Assembly: GCF_009833965.1 (NCBI RefSeq)
Contig: NZ_CP047165.1
Location: 1,240,001 to 1,304,000 of the forward strand
Reading direction: 5' to 3'
DNA length: 64,000 nt
Source: Pelistega ratti
Lineage (GTDB): Bacteria > Pseudomonadota > Gammaproteobacteria > Burkholderiales > Burkholderiaceae_B
This document shows positions 19,111 to 28,363 of this stretch, one piece after another (position 1 is the first letter of the stretch; each line of letters starts with the position of its first letter). A program made the translations under genes and the position numbers. Below the pieces are notes generated by a model, which saw only the letters and a list, made by a program, of their open reading frames with translations, did no database searches and was not told the DNA's origin.

Positions 19111-19569
19111 ATGTCAGATCATTGTATCTTATGCCAAACAGTCGGCGGAAAGCTTATTTATCAAAATGATTTTATCCGTATCATTAATGCACAAGAACCA
19201 CATTACCCTGCTTTTACACGCGTTATCTTACAGCAGCATCAAGTAGAAATGACTGACTTACCTCATCAAGATAGACAACGCTTAATGGACTATGTTTATC
19301 TTGTTGAACAAGTACAACGAGATATTTTGCAACCATATAAAATTAATCTAGCCCAATTTGGTACGATGGTACCTCATATACATTGGCATATTATCCCCCG
19401 TTACCAAGAAGATTTACATTATCCTGCTAGTATTTGGAGTCAAAGTGATAAAGATATGAACGCATCTGACTATCTTACCTTTTTAGAAAAACAGCATACC
19501 TTTCTTGAGACTTATCACCAAACACTACAAGAACGATTACATCAATTCGACAGTAAAACAACTAAATAA
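19111..19569 (+). CDS. HIT-family nucleotide-binding hydrolase
   Basis: A 152-residue protein with the histidine triad PHIHWHIIPRY (His89, His91, His93) and an N-terminal CILCQ pair seen in some HIT proteins. Members hydrolyse nucleoside phosphoramidates or dinucleotide phosphates; the substrate cannot be assigned. It follows trpC by 89 nt on the same strand and may be read through from the trp operon. Confidence 0.85.
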   Translation: MSDHCILCQTVGGKLIYQNDFIRIINAQEPHYPAFTRVILQQHQVEMTDLPHQDRQRLMDYVYLVEQVQRDILQPYKINLAQFGTMVPHIHWHIIPRYQEDLHYPASIWSQSDKDMNASDYLTFLEKQHTFLETYHQTLQERLHQFDSKTTK

Positions 19570-19674
19570 TTGATTTTTCTATATTTTTCTTTACATCTTT
19601 TACTAATTAAGGTATGCTTTTTCTCTTTCATATTGATTCATCGCACCTACCTTCTTGATCCTACTATATGTATT

Positions 19675-19722
19675 GGATTGTTCTGGTCGGCTCGATGACC
19701 GACTTTACAGGAACAATTCCCT
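19675..19722 (+). promoter_or_regulatory. Long hairpin overlapping the rhlE ribosome-binding site
   Basis: GGATTGTTC (19675-19683) pairs with GAACAATTCC (19711-19720, one T bulged). Inside it GTCGG (19686-19690) pairs with CCGAC (19699-19703) around an 8-nt loop. The 3' arm overlaps the likely Shine-Dalgarno AGGA (19709-19712) and ends 2 nt before the rhlE ATG. Translational control of the helicase by its own RNA structure is inference. Confidence 0.5.
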
Positions 19723-21396
19723 ATGTCATTTGACACCTTGGGCTTAGCCCCCGTTTTGCTTAACGCGATTAAAAAAGCAGGATTTACACAACCTACCCCC
19801 GTCCAATCAGCCGCTATTCCTATGGCACTCAATGGGCATGATCTTATCGTTACCGCACAAACAGGCAGCGGTAAAACAGCTGCATTTATGCTACCTGCCC
19901 TACAGAAAATAGCCACCCAAACACCAAGTAAAGATAAAAAAGCCAGTGTACAAATGCTTGTTCTCACACCTACGCGTGAATTAGCATTACAAGTGGCAGA
20001 AGCAGCTAAGATCTATAGTTCTGGGATAAAAGATTTACGCATAGCAACCGTTGTAGGGGGTATGCCTTATGGAGCACAGATTAAAGCACTTTCTCGCCGA
20101 GTAGATATTTTAGTCGCCACACCGGGACGACTAATTGATCATCTACAAGCCAAACGCGTGAATTTATCTAAAATTCATAGCCTTGTACTGGATGAAGCTG
20201 ACCGTATGCTCGATATGGGTTTTATTGATGATATTGATCGTATCGTGGCGCAGACTCCCAAAAACCGACAAACGCTTATGTTCTCTGCAACCTTTGAGGG
20301 AAGTATTGTACGTTTAGCCCAAGAAATACTTAATGATCCGCAAAGAATTTCGATTGCCGATCAAAAAGATAAACATACCAATATTAAACAATGTCTCTTA
20401 TATGCAGACGATCTTGGACATAAATTCCGATTATTAGATTATTTATTACGTGATGCACGTTTAGAGCAAGCAATTGTCTTTACCGCAACAAAACGTGGTG
20501 CAGATGATTTAGCCGAACGCCTAGAAGATGCTGGGTTTGCTGCTGCTGCTTTACATGGTGATATGAATCAACGACAACGTACCCGTACTTTAAATTTCCT
20601 ACAAAAAGGACGTATTCAAGTGCTTGTCGCAACCGATGTTGCTGCCCGTGGGATAGATATTCAAGGTATTACACACTCTATTAACTATGATTTACCCATG
20701 CAAGCCGAAGATTATGTACACCGTATCGGTCGTACAGGACGTGCCGGACGTGATGGATTAGCATTCACGCTTGCTACACATAGTGAGCGTTTTAAAGTAC
20801 GCCGTATTGAAAAATTTATTGGTCAAACCATTGAAACAGATACCATCCCAGGTTTAGAGCCAACACCAAAACCTATCAAAACCAAAGAGAGCAAATCACG
20901 TCATAAAGCAGATTCGCGTAAAAACAAATCTTCACAAGAAAAAGAATTGGCACGTGATGGTTTTGCTCATCGTAAAGGGTTAAAAACAGAAAAAAATAGT
21001 GAGAAAATCAGTAAATCCACTCGTACCAAAGCGATTACTACTCATCAAGAAAACTTTTTTGAAGATAGCAATCCTTTTCAAGCATCACGTCCAACCACTA
21101 CATCTCGTACTAAACGTATAAAAGAAGAACGCACACCACACCACACACTAGAGGGCGATTTTGAAATATTAAGTGCTTCTGAAGCCAGACAACTGAAAAA
21201 ACAACTGGGGAAAGCACCTAAATTTGCAGATTATGAACGTGGCGCTCGTAGTAGTAAAGCAAAATACAATCGAGAAACAAAACGTACTCGCACCAGCCGA
21301 GATGATCCTAAACGTGGTAAACGTACGACAGCAGAAGCAAATCGCGCAGAGACACGCAAGAAAGTGAGTCGAAGCCATAAACGCAAAGCACGTTAA
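19723..21396 (+). CDS. rhlE: DEAD-box RNA helicase, RhlE type
   Basis: A 557-residue ATP-dependent RNA helicase. Core motifs in order: Q motif (GFTQPTPVQ), AQTGSGKT, PTRELALQ, VLDEADRMLDMGF, FSATF, VATDVAARGIDIQG and HRIGRTGRAGR, ending near residue 370. The remaining ~185 residues form a highly basic, low-complexity Lys/Arg/Ser/Thr tail, typical of RhlE helicases and used for RNA binding. Involved in ribosome assembly or RNA decay, especially in the cold. A stable hairpin covers the ribosome-binding site. Confidence 0.9.
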   Translation: MSFDTLGLAPVLLNAIKKAGFTQPTPVQSAAIPMALNGHDLIVTAQTGSGKTAAFMLPALQKIATQTPSKDKKASVQMLVLTPTRELALQVAEAAKIYSSGIKDLRIATVVGGMPYGAQIKALSRRVDILVATPGRLIDHLQAKRVNLSKIHSLVLDEADRMLDMGFIDDIDRIVAQTPKNRQTLMFSATFEGSIVRLAQEILNDPQRISIADQKDKHTNIKQCLLYADDLGHKFRLLDYLLRDARLEQAIVFTATKRGADDLAERLEDAGFAAAALHGDMNQRQRTRTLNFLQKGRIQVLVATDVAARGIDIQGITHSINYDLPMQAEDYVHRIGRTGRAGRDGLAFTLATHSERFKVRRIEKFIGQTIETDTIPGLEPTPKPIKTKESKSRHKADSRKNKSSQEKELARDGFAHRKGLKTEKNSEKISKSTRTKAITTHQENFFEDSNPFQASRPTTTSRTKRIKEERTPHHTLEGDFEILSASEARQLKKQLGKAPKFADYERGARSSKAKYNRETKRTRTSRDDPKRGKRTTAEANRAETRKKVSRSHKRKAR

Positions 21397-21476
21397 TACG
21401 GGTAAATATTGATTAAGGGGCTATTAGCATAGCGATAGTAACAATAATATATAAGGTTATCAATTAAGGTAGTTTT

Positions 21477-22355
21477 ATGTTAAAAGGCATTTGTTTTTCA
21501 TTATTTTCTTCTTGCCTATTTAGCTATTTATATTATTTTTCAACACTATTATTACCGCTAAGTGGTACAGATGTTTTTGGTTATCGTGTTCTTTTAACCG
21601 CCCCTTTTGTCGCACTAGCTATTATTCTATTTAAACAACAAGGTAAATTTATCCATCATTTGAAACGGATACAAAAACACCCTCTACTTATCCTTATTTT
21701 TATGATAAATGGTGGTATTATTGGCTTTCAAATGTGGCTATTCCTATGGGCACCAAATAATGGTAGTGCAATAAGTGTTTCTATCGGCTATTTATTACTT
21801 CCTATCGTCATGGTAGCCGCAGCACGTTTTATTTTTAAGGAACATATTTCACCCTTAAAATTTACAGCCGTTATGGTCGCTATGATAGGTGTTATCATCA
21901 CTATTTTGACTAAAGGCGAACTATCTTGGGAAGCCTCTGCTATTTGTATTGGTTACACCACTTATTTTAGTTTACGAAAAAAACTTAAAATGATGGATAT
22001 TACCGCCTTTTTTATTGAAATACTACTATTACTTCCCCTCTGCTTATACTTTATCTGGCAGACCGATATACAAAGTGTTCAGCTCCAAAACCCCTCTATT
22101 TTCTATCTTTTACCTATTTTAGGCTTAATCAGCGGAACAGCTTTAATTTCTTACATACTAGCCAGTAATTATTTACCTATTAATCTATTAGGATTATTAG
22201 GTTATATCGAGCCTATTATTATGTTCTGGATAGCCATTCTAATTGGTGAAACAATGGATAGCGATACCTATCCATTATTTGTATGTCTTATTATGGCGAT
22301 GGTTTTGATTGTTATAGATGGAATAAGATATGCTAGGCAAGCAAAGTATAAATAA
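21477..22355 (+). CDS. rarD: RarD-type EamA/DMT permease
   Basis: A 292-residue protein with about ten hydrophobic segments and no signal peptide. The segments GTDVFGYRVLLTAPF and QMWLFLWAPNNGSAISVSIGYLLLPI closely resemble RarD (named for chloramphenicol sensitivity), a subgroup of the drug/metabolite transporter superfamily whose physiological substrate is unknown. Single gene, convergent with the next gene. Confidence 0.8.
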   Translation: MLKGICFSLFSSCLFSYLYYFSTLLLPLSGTDVFGYRVLLTAPFVALAIILFKQQGKFIHHLKRIQKHPLLILIFMINGGIIGFQMWLFLWAPNNGSAISVSIGYLLLPIVMVAAARFIFKEHISPLKFTAVMVAMIGVIITILTKGELSWEASAICIGYTTYFSLRKKLKMMDITAFFIEILLLLPLCLYFIWQTDIQSVQLQNPSIFYLLPILGLISGTALISYILASNYLPINLLGLLGYIEPIIMFWIAILIGETMDSDTYPLFVCLIMAMVLIVIDGIRYARQAKYK

Positions 22356-22394
22356 GGATATTTACGTCCAATATTATTTATATTTAAAATAACC

Positions 22395-22418
22395 AAAAAG
22401 TGGGCTTGCCTTGCCCAC
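22395..22418 (-). terminator. Intrinsic terminator of the 141-residue secreted protein gene
   Basis: GTGGGC (22400-22405) pairs with GCCCAC (22413-22418) around a 7-nt loop and on the minus strand is followed by TTTTTGG. It may also stop plus-strand transcription from rarD. Confidence 0.85.
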
Positions 22419-22432
22419 CAATTATTACTGCT

Positions 22433-22858
22433 CTATCTAGCCCCATCAAAAACAGATTTAAAATCATCTATTTTTATAATATCATTTTCCTTAACCACCT
22501 TAATATCCGTAATTCCTTTCCAGCCCATATCAAGATACTCAACACGATACCATTGACTATTATCTTTAGGGGTAATATTAATGATTTTACTTTTAGCATT
22601 CTCTTCTAACTCATCTTGCGCACCTGTACGTAAAGCCTCAGTGGCATAGCAAGTATCTTCACAATCATACTCATAAAGGTCTTGTAGTTTTTGTAAAAAA
22701 TGGGCTGTCCCTACTTTTTTATTTTTAGCTAAATCCTTTATTCCAAAAACATATTGTGTATAAAAATTTGAAATAGCAGATTGAGCATCATTAACACTAA
22801 TAGCAAAAACTTGAGTTGAAACCAATAAAGCTAATAAAGCTATTGTCATTTTTTTCAT
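22433..22858 (-). CDS. Secreted hypothetical protein, 141 residues
   Basis: Residues 1-19 form a Sec signal peptide (MKKMTIALLALLVSTQVFA). The mature part (about 122 residues) starts ISVNDAQSAISNFYTQYVFG. It has one Cys pair (YDCEDTCY) that could form a disulfide, and a C-terminal beta-rich WYRVEYLDMGWKGITDIKVV. The layout resembles DUF3828-type periplasmic proteins, but I am not sure of this. It is monocistronic with its own terminator, and divergent from the MidA-like methyltransferase gene. No function is proposed. Confidence 0.75.
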   Translation of the reverse strand: MKKMTIALLALLVSTQVFAISVNDAQSAISNFYTQYVFGIKDLAKNKKVGTAHFLQKLQDLYEYDCEDTCYATEALRTGAQDELEENAKSKIINITPKDNSQWYRVEYLDMGWKGITDIKVVKENDIIKIDDFKSVFDGAR

Positions 22859-23096
22859 TTTTCACCTATTATATAAATAATTAAAACAAAATATTTCTAT
22901 CCATAATAACAAGACTCCCCCTTTTCTACAAGTTCCTCCTTACTCTATAATAGTATGCTAAGTTAAACCATACTTATACTATAAAATCTCTTTTACATAT
23001 AGCTTAGATTTAGGTTCGAGCGATTAAACGGTATAATGAGGCATCTTAATTTAGTTTTTTAAAACTTACCTCAAAGAATTTTTATATATCAATATA

Positions 23097-24257
23097 ATGA
23101 GTAAACCACTACCCACCCCTCACCCTGAAGCTATCCATCATAGCCAAGCCTGCTTTGAAGCCATCAAAACTAAATATGCACCTGCAACACAGATTCCTTT
23201 TGAAGCATGGATGGATACCGCCTTATATCTACCTTATTGGGGATATTACACCGGGGGGCTACCTAAGCTTAGTGGAGAAAATACCGCTCAATCGGCTTTA
23301 CAAGGCGACTTTACCACAGCACCAGAATTAAGCCCTTGGTATGGTCGTGCATTAGCAATACAAGTACAACAAGTGCTTGATGCTTCACAGAGCCATACTA
23401 TTCTTGAGTTTGGTGCGGGTAGTGGAAAACTTGCCCTATCTATACTAGAACAACTTAATAACCCCAGCATTCATTATTTTATTCTTGAACTATCAGCAGA
23501 TTTGCGTGAACGTCAAAAGGCAACACTTCATCACTATACCCATCAAATCACTTGGTTAGACCAGCTACCTAGCTCCTTTGAGGGCTGTATTATTGCTAAT
23601 GAAGTATTAGATGCTATGCCTGTCAAATTAGTACAATGGAATCAGCACCATCAGCTTGAAGAGGTTTATGTATCATGGGAAAATGGTTTGCCAAGTTATA
23701 AAAACTTACCTGCTTCTACTGAGCTTTCGCAAATAATGTCAGCCCGTATGCCAGCACTCCCCCATTATCAAACTGAAATTAATCTTCGTGGTGAAGCATG
23801 GGTAAAGGCAATGGGGAGTTACCTTAAAAAAGGAGGGGCACTCTTAATTGATTACGGTTTTCCTCGTCATGAATACTATCACCCTCAGCGACATCAGGGA
23901 ACATTAATGTGCCATTTCCAGCATCATGCACATGATAACCCACTTATTTATGTAGGCTTACAAGATATTACCGCTCACGTTGATTTTACGGCTATAGCTG
24001 ATGCTGCACTTGAGGGAGGATTAGAGGTATTAGGTTATACTAGCCAAGCACGTTTTTTAATGAATTGTGGTTTATTAAACTTACTTAGTCAGCTTGATCC
24101 TCAAAATGTACAACACTATGCACAACAAATAGGGCCTGTACAAAAATTACTATCCGAAGCTGAAATGGGCGAACTATTTAAGGTGATGTTATTAGGGAAA
24201 GAGTTAGATATAGATCCCATTGGATTTATGAATGGAGATAGAAGGTATATGCTTTAG
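23097..24257 (+). CDS. MidA/NDUFAF7-family SAM-dependent methyltransferase
   Basis: A 386-residue class I methyltransferase of the DUF185/MidA family. The SAM motif is LEFGAGSGKLALSIL (about residues 100-114). Family signatures include YYTGG, the GCIIANEVLDAMPV segment and GGALLIDYGF. The eukaryotic relative NDUFAF7 dimethylates an Arg of complex I subunit NDUFS2. In bacteria the substrate is not established. A TATAAT-like box at about 23032 (GGTATAATG) lies upstream without a good -35. Confidence 0.82.
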   Translation: MSKPLPTPHPEAIHHSQACFEAIKTKYAPATQIPFEAWMDTALYLPYWGYYTGGLPKLSGENTAQSALQGDFTTAPELSPWYGRALAIQVQQVLDASQSHTILEFGAGSGKLALSILEQLNNPSIHYFILELSADLRERQKATLHHYTHQITWLDQLPSSFEGCIIANEVLDAMPVKLVQWNQHHQLEEVYVSWENGLPSYKNLPASTELSQIMSARMPALPHYQTEINLRGEAWVKAMGSYLKKGGALLIDYGFPRHEYYHPQRHQGTLMCHFQHHAHDNPLIYVGLQDITAHVDFTAIADAALEGGLEVLGYTSQARFLMNCGLLNLLSQLDPQNVQHYAQQIGPVQKLLSEAEMGELFKVMLLGKELDIDPIGFMNGDRRYML

Positions 24258-24319
24258 TATTATAAGAAATAGTTTAAATATAAATTATTTCTTATAATTC
24301 ATTTACTTAATAACAAAAA

Positions 24320-25483
24320 TCACCCCAACAATACCCCTTCTCTCGCCTCTCTTACCGCTATTTTAATCTGTTCTACTTGCCCTTTATATTGTTGGGCAAT
24401 TTGCCCTGCTTCTACTGATTTTACCTTTTGAAGTACCGTTTTCCAGAAATCCAAATAGGCAATACTTTGCACCACAGACATTTGATGAATAATCGTACAT
24501 ACTTCAATCAACTGCCATAGTCTTTCTGGTTTACGAATACCATCTACTTGTTCAATAAAACTAACTATTTGATGGGCTTGGTCTGATGTCATTGGCAGCT
24601 GTTGAATCCCTTGTAATTCAGAAAATCCCTTATACACAATCGGTAGATAATGCGCATAGTCTGCCTGTTCTTTTGCTACCCGTAATTGTTGAGACAATCG
24701 TTTTACTTGTTCACTTTTCCATACCAATAAAGCATAGCGTTGTGAAAGCGTTAGTCTTCTTTTCGCACTTTCTACTAAGTATTCTCCTATTGAAGTATCC
24801 CAATGTAATAAGGGAATCACAACAGACAATGCCCCTATATCGGCTAAAAAGGTAAAACAGCGTTGTGGTTCTTTTTCCATCAAGGCACGAGAAATTTCTT
24901 TCCATACTCGCTCTGCTACTAGAGCATTCACCTCACCATTACACACCATTTGCCGACATAGTAAGATAGTTTCAGAAGCCACAGAAAATGTACTCAATCG
25001 ACTTAAAAATCGCCCTAATCGTAAAATCCGTACAGGGTCTTCAACAAAGGCTTCACTCACATGGCGAAATAATTTTATATTTAAATCATTAACCCCCTGA
25101 TAAGGGTCATAAATATTTCCCTGTTGATCTGTTGCTATCGCATTAATCGTAAAGTCTCTACGCTTTAAGTCTTCCGCCAGACTAACATCTTTCCCTGTAT
25201 AAAAAGTAAACCCCTGATACCCTCGTCCTGATTTTCTTTCTGTACGAGCAAGGGCATATTCTTCCTTTGTAATAGGGTGTAGAAAAACAGGAAAATCACC
25301 GCCAACAGGGATAAATTGCCGAGCCACCATCTCTTCTGGTGTACTGCCTACCACTACCCAATCTTTATCACCTGATGGTAAATGTAGCAAAGCATCTCTT
25401 ACCGCACCACCGACACAAAAAATAGATAATCCTTCTGTGTATTGATCAGATTCAAAGGCTAGGTTAGAAAGCGTTATTGTCAC
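24320..25483 (-). CDS. cca: CCA-adding tRNA nucleotidyltransferase
   Basis: Class II CCA enzyme that builds or repairs the tRNA 3' end. Motifs: VGGAVRD, GDKDWVVVGSTPEEM with the catalytic DxD-type acids, ARTERKSGRGYQGF, LKRRDFTINAIA and HVSEAFVEDPVRILRLGRF. The longest frame starts at 25555, but a GTG at 25483 has AAGGA 7 nt upstream and gives the usual N terminus (387 residues), so that start is used. E. coli Cca carries a C-terminal HD phosphohydrolase domain; here the HD residues are not visible in that region, so only nucleotidyl transfer is predicted. Stands alone between convergent and co-directional neighbours. Confidence 0.9.
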   Translation of the reverse strand: MTITLSNLAFESDQYTEGLSIFCVGGAVRDALLHLPSGDKDWVVVGSTPEEMVARQFIPVGGDFPVFLHPITKEEYALARTERKSGRGYQGFTFYTGKDVSLAEDLKRRDFTINAIATDQQGNIYDPYQGVNDLNIKLFRHVSEAFVEDPVRILRLGRFLSRLSTFSVASETILLCRQMVCNGEVNALVAERVWKEISRALMEKEPQRCFTFLADIGALSVVIPLLHWDTSIGEYLVESAKRRLTLSQRYALLVWKSEQVKRLSQQLRVAKEQADYAHYLPIVYKGFSELQGIQQLPMTSDQAHQIVSFIEQVDGIRKPERLWQLIEVCTIIHQMSVVQSIAYLDFWKTVLQKVKSVEAGQIAQQYKGQVEQIKIAVREAREGVLLG

Positions 25484-25664
25484 GGTGATATCCTTATTTT
25501 TACTGAAAATCTTTATGGATGAGCGAGAATACCTACACTCCCTATTACCAATCATAGTATGGGTTTTCTAGCCCTCTATATAATACTTTACTAATTTCAT
25601 AAAATATATAAATACAAAAAAAGCACAAAATAGTGATTAACCAAGCGAAAGAGCAAAACCCCTA

Positions 25665-25694
25665 ACCCTTATGGCAATATTCACCAATAAGGGT
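25665..25694 (-). terminator. Probable terminator of slt
   Basis: ACCCTTA (25665-25671) pairs with TAAGGGT (25688-25694), extended by TGG/CCA after a bulge. The minus-strand 3' flank is only moderately T-rich (AGGGGTTTTG). It lies 24 nt after the slt stop. Confidence 0.55.
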
Positions 25695-25718
25695 AGTATT
25701 TATATACCCAATATTTTA

Positions 25719-27734
25719 TTAAGGTGCAATTGTCCCCAAGCGATTTTTCAGTGATTTCACTTTTCCTTTATTAAACAAAGCGTCATACCATACCGCATTT
25801 GCCAAAACATTCTTCACATAAATCCGTGTTTCTGTAAAAGGAATGGTTTCTGCAAAAATAGCGCCCTCTACAGGATGTGTTAATGCTGATCGCCAACGTT
25901 TCGCCCGATTAGGTCCTGCATTATAGCCAGCCGTAGCCAAGACCTCTTTCCCATCTAAGTCAGCTTGTATCATGCTTAGATAATTTGTACCTAAAATAGT
26001 ATTCACTTCAAAATCATTCACGCGACTAGGTGAAAAATCACTCATTCCTATTTTATTAGCTACTAGCTTTGCCGTTCCCGGCATTAATTGCATCAAACCT
26101 GATGCCCCCACCGTTGATCGGGCAACCGATACAAAACGAGACTCTTGACGAATTAAGCCATATACCCAAGAGGGAGCAATACCCACACTTCTCGCTTGCT
26201 GTCCTACTCGACCTTCAAATGGTGCTAAAAAGCGTTGATGAAAATTCACTTCTCGCTTAGTGAGCATAGAGGTATTAATCGCTCTATCATAAATATGTTC
26301 ATTCTCTGCCCATTGTGCAGCCGCTAATAAGTCTCTATCCCCTAATCCCACAATGGCATAGTTCCACTCGGCTACCGCTTCATTACGCCAACCTAGTGAA
26401 AATAAAGCAACTGCTTTTTGTAAACCTGTATTTTGCTTAATATGATTTAGTTCAGCGGTACTAACAGGCGCTGCTTGTGTAGGAAAAGTAATATGACCAT
26501 GTAATGCTTCTTGCCCTAATAAACCATAAAAATCATATTGCCCCTCTAATTGTGCAAATAAAGCATTGGCTTGTGCTGTATGCCCTCTTTCTTTTAAGGC
26601 ACGAGCTTTCCAGTACGTCCATACAGTTTCTTTTTGCTGCGTAGAATCCATTAAATTAATCGCTTTTTCTACCCATGCCCAATCAATTTTAGGTTGACGT
26701 AATGCGGCTCTTACTCGCCATGCCGCATTATATGGACTGAGCTGAATATCTTTGCCTAACCGGTACCATTGATCTGCCCGATCCTCCAGATTTAAGACAG
26801 ATACCAAGGCAAACTGTGTATAAGCCCATTGCTGGTCTTTAGCACTTAATAAAGCCGCACCCTGTGTTTTTAAAAAATGAATACCATTCTCTCGATCTTG
26901 TCTTGCTAAACGACTAAATGCCAATGTTCTTAACTCTGCCTGCTCTATATTCTTTGCAGGACCAAATTGAGTATCTAACCATTGTTTAGGATTATTTATT
27001 ATTGCATTAAACTGCTGAAAACCCTCTGTAGTAAAGGCTACTCGAGCATAACGCTGAGCCATTGCTTTATTATCATACTCTACCGCTTCTCTCAAAGGTT
27101 CTCTTAGTTTATGTAAATCAACTAAACCTTTTGATTTTAAAGTATTTAACATTGCACCACAGGCATCATTATTCTTAGCACTTGCCAAGGCTTCCGATAT
27201 GGATACTGACTGACCCAATGCTGCTTTTGCCTGATAATAGGCACAAATACCAGAAGCATGGTTAATTGTCGGTTTACCTAACTGTACTGCCGTTCTAAAA
27301 TCCCCTTGCTTTGCCGCAGCTACTACCCAATCAGCTTTTAAGCGTGCAGAGACATAGGTATTAGGATACTGCTTAAAAAAAGATTGTAATAGGGTCACAG
27401 GTATATTAGTTTGACTTAATTGTTGGCGTAAGTACCAATACATAGGATATGCCCCTAGTTCATGATCATTTTGTGCTGCTATGGCATAATTTGGTAACAA
27501 ATCCCATTGGCGATTTTTCATGGCTTGATAGGCTTGAATCACACTTTGCCGAGCAGCCATATCCACAGATTGAATAGGCTTATATTCAATAGGGTGCTTA
27601 GCATTAATAGGGCTTGCTTGATGTGTTGTTCCCAGCTCTGTACTGGCATGAACAGTTGATTTATTGGATGAAGAACAACCAAGTAACAAGCCAAATATCG
27701 ATAAATATAAACCTTTTACAAGCTTTTTTTGCAT
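25719..27734 (-). CDS. slt: Soluble-type lytic murein transglycosylase (lipoprotein form)
   Basis: The 671-residue protein has a lipoprotein signal (GLLLGC, Cys20). A long alpha-superhelical region with TPR-like repeats (about 60-480) leads to the SLT catalytic domain: YGLIRQESRF with the catalytic Glu, GASGLMQLMPGTA, NTILGTNYLS and ATAGYNAGPNRAKRWR. It cleaves peptidoglycan strands from the periplasmic side of the envelope. It is divergent from the cyclo-ligase gene with only 38 nt between start codons, so the promoters must overlap. Confidence 0.93.
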   Translation of the reverse strand: MQKKLVKGLYLSIFGLLLGCSSSNKSTVHASTELGTTHQASPINAKHPIEYKPIQSVDMAARQSVIQAYQAMKNRQWDLLPNYAIAAQNDHELGAYPMYWYLRQQLSQTNIPVTLLQSFFKQYPNTYVSARLKADWVVAAAKQGDFRTAVQLGKPTINHASGICAYYQAKAALGQSVSISEALASAKNNDACGAMLNTLKSKGLVDLHKLREPLREAVEYDNKAMAQRYARVAFTTEGFQQFNAIINNPKQWLDTQFGPAKNIEQAELRTLAFSRLARQDRENGIHFLKTQGAALLSAKDQQWAYTQFALVSVLNLEDRADQWYRLGKDIQLSPYNAAWRVRAALRQPKIDWAWVEKAINLMDSTQQKETVWTYWKARALKERGHTAQANALFAQLEGQYDFYGLLGQEALHGHITFPTQAAPVSTAELNHIKQNTGLQKAVALFSLGWRNEAVAEWNYAIVGLGDRDLLAAAQWAENEHIYDRAINTSMLTKREVNFHQRFLAPFEGRVGQQARSVGIAPSWVYGLIRQESRFVSVARSTVGASGLMQLMPGTAKLVANKIGMSDFSPSRVNDFEVNTILGTNYLSMIQADLDGKEVLATAGYNAGPNRAKRWRSALTHPVEGAIFAETIPFTETRIYVKNVLANAVWYDALFNKGKVKSLKNRLGTIAP

Positions 27735-27772
27735 ATAATAAATCCTTTAGATGCTCGCTTTAGTTAGACAAA

Positions 27773-28360
27773 ATGATATGTTCCACTGATTATACTGTTT
27801 TACGCCAACAACTTTTAGCAAAACGCAAGAATCTCAGCGTATCACAACGTATCCAATGTAGCCAAATATTAAACAATACCTTATTACCTTTTATTGAACA
27901 GCATTTTCCTAAGGGCTCTTTAATTACCGCCTTTTGGCCCTTTGGTGATGAAATTGACATTAAAGAAACGTTATACCAATTGGATAAGAAAGGCTATATA
28001 CTCGCCCTCCCGCGTGTGGTTGAGCGGGATGCCCCCCTACGCTTTTATTATTGGACAAGTCAAACACCTATGAAAATCGGGCATTTTAATATCCCAGAAC
28101 CTCAAATGACCGAGGAGATACAGCATATTCCCGATCTAGTGCTCACGCCCTTACTTGGCTTCACACACCATAAAGATAGGCTAGGCTATGGTAAAGGATA
28201 TTATGATCGTACATTAAGCAAATGGTTACAACAAAAAGAAAATCTTGCTACTATTGGCATTAGCTGGGATGAAGGGCTTATTGATGATCCTTCTTATCAA
28301 CCTGCACCCCATGATGTACCTTTACAACGAATTTTGACACCATCTGGGTGGGTAGCATAA
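27773..28360 (+). CDS. 5-formyltetrahydrofolate cyclo-ligase
   Basis: A 195-residue enzyme (YgfA/Fau, MTHFS fold) that converts 5-formyl-THF to 5,10-methenyl-THF at the expense of ATP. Motifs: KRKNLSVSQR at the N terminus, WPFGDEIDI, PLLGFTHHKDRLGYGKGYYDR and the acidic C-terminal ISWDEGLI. In E. coli the gene lies behind 6S RNA; nothing resembling 6S RNA is present in the 38 nt upstream here. Stop codon 3 nt before the convergent AraC gene end. Confidence 0.9.
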   Translation: MICSTDYTVLRQQLLAKRKNLSVSQRIQCSQILNNTLLPFIEQHFPKGSLITAFWPFGDEIDIKETLYQLDKKGYILALPRVVERDAPLRFYYWTSQTPMKIGHFNIPEPQMTEEIQHIPDLVLTPLLGFTHHKDRLGYGKGYYDRTLSKWLQQKENLATIGISWDEGLIDDPSYQPAPHDVPLQRILTPSGWVA

Positions 28361-28363
28361 AAA

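Noticed and set aside
23001..23020. GGTTCGA as a possible tRNA T-loop upstream of the MidA-like gene
   Set aside because: No acceptor stem, anticodon arm or D-arm can be built around it.
27735..27772. Possible 6S RNA next to the cyclo-ligase gene, as in E. coli
   Set aside because: Only 38 nt separate slt and the cyclo-ligase gene, too short for 6S RNA.
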